This document shows, piece after piece, positions 63,686-64,000 of a DNA stretch of 64,000 nucleotides. The stretch is from Paenimyroides ummariense (GTDB lineage Bacteria > Bacteroidota > Bacteroidia > Flavobacteriales > Flavobacteriaceae). The DNA is taken from NCBI RefSeq assembly GCF_900115115.1, contig NZ_FOVI01000001.1, positions 248,001 through 312,000 on the forward strand, given 5' to 3'. The translations under genes and the position numbers were made by a program. The notes beneath the pieces are model-generated. The model saw only the letters and a list, made by a program, of their open reading frames with translations, searched no databases and was not told where the DNA came from. Position 1 is the first letter of the stretch; every line of letters begins with the position of its first letter.

Positions 63686-63693
63686 TATATTTG
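63686..63693 (+). promoter_or_regulatory. Probable -7 box (TATATTTG) of gldB
   Basis: TATATTTG fits TAnnTTTG and lies 34 bases before the ATG at 63728. TTG at 63667-63669 is a weak upstream candidate with 16-base spacing. Confidence 0.5.
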
Positions 63694-63727
63694 TGATTTA
63701 AAATTATAAAATCTATCGCTTTTTACG

Positions 63728-64000
63728 ATGAAAAACACGTTTTATTTACTGCTTTGTTCGATATTTTTTGTAGCATGCCAAAAAGAAAATGCTGTAAACA
63801 AAGAGGTTTTAAATATTCCTGTTGAAGCACAAATCGATCGTTTTGATCAGGAATTCATGCAAACATCTCCGGAAAATTTCAGTGCGTTGAAACAAAAATA
63901 TCCTTTGTTGTTAAGCGAAAATGTACCTGATTCGGTTTGGTTCAACAAAAAAAATGATACCTTATTTAACGAATTGTACAGCGAAACGCAAAAGCAGTTC
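63728..64000 (+). CDS. gldB: GldB gliding-motility lipoprotein (3' end outside window)
   Basis: The first 91 residues are visible, ending at the window edge with the frame open. The type II signal peptide has lipobox FFVAC (Cys17). The following VEAQIDRFDQEFM and LKQKYPLLLSENVPDSVWF stretch is typical of GldB, a lipoprotein needed for gliding and associated with type IX secretion in Flavobacterium. Position beside nadE supports it. Confidence 0.85.
   Translation, partial: MKNTFYLLLCSIFFVACQKENAVNKEVLNIPVEAQIDRFDQEFMQTSPENFSALKQKYPLLLSENVPDSVWFNKKNDTLFNELYSETQKQF

Overview
This window is chromosomal DNA from a low-GC member of the Bacteroidota, most likely the family Flavobacteriaceae. The evidence is a gliding-motility gldB gene beside nadE, a type IX secretion (T9SS) C-terminal sorting domain, PorT-like outer-membrane barrels, a murF-alr fusion, a short NuoG, AT-rich intergenic DNA and promoters of the Bacteroidota type (TTTG then TAnnTTTG). 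No phage, insertion sequence, integrase or CRISPR array was found.

Layout. 1-11126: respiratory complex I operon, nuoD (5' end outside the window) through nuoN, with a small VOC/glyoxalase-fold gene between nuoE and nuoF. 11315-15471: an MpaB-type (DUF2236) oxygenase, an orphan helix-hairpin-helix-like protein, two PorT-like barrels and a luciferase-like monooxygenase. 15586-20298: a minus-strand run of seven tightly packed genes (DUF72, DUF1572, YqjF/DUF2071, GIDE-like, LemA, two small membrane proteins). 20372-24888: a histidine kinase/response regulator pair divergent from an outer-membrane beta-barrel receptor gene that carries one in-frame stop; three TTAACC repeats at exact 11-base spacing lie between them. 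24945-27473: DUF6891-like protein, MFS exporter, small lipoprotein. 27584-34638: a three-gene operon of a secreted TPR/MORN-repeat protein and two DUF3857 proteins, one with an intact transglutaminase triad and one without the cysteine. 34672-39996: membrane/SRPBCC protein, brnQ, aspS and a probably broken HEPN-like gene next to tRNA-Ser(GGA). 40155-44178: carboxypeptidase-regulatory-like protein, a T9SS-secreted duplicated-domain protein behind a clear cobalamin riboswitch, a periplasmic TonB-domain protein and a lipoprotein. 44183-47426: pth, a cardiolipin synthase and two related secreted proteins. 47575-53758: tripartite RND efflux operon led by a GbsR/MarR-type regulator with a perfect dyad in its promoter. 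53996-54288: three identical tRNA-Gly(TCC) genes at exact 110-base period. 54326-64000: secreted protein, mscL, murF-alr, tauE with a CstB-like persulfide dioxygenase/rhodanese gene, dnaG whose zinc-finger ligands are all replaced, nadE, and the start of gldB.

Most genes are housekeeping or envelope functions. The observations most worth following are the cobalamin riboswitch upstream of a T9SS-secreted protein of unknown function, the kinase/regulator-receptor locus with its phased repeats and nonsense codon, the zinc-less primase, and the TPR/MORN-DUF3857 operon. All family assignments come from reading the sequence; no database search was possible.
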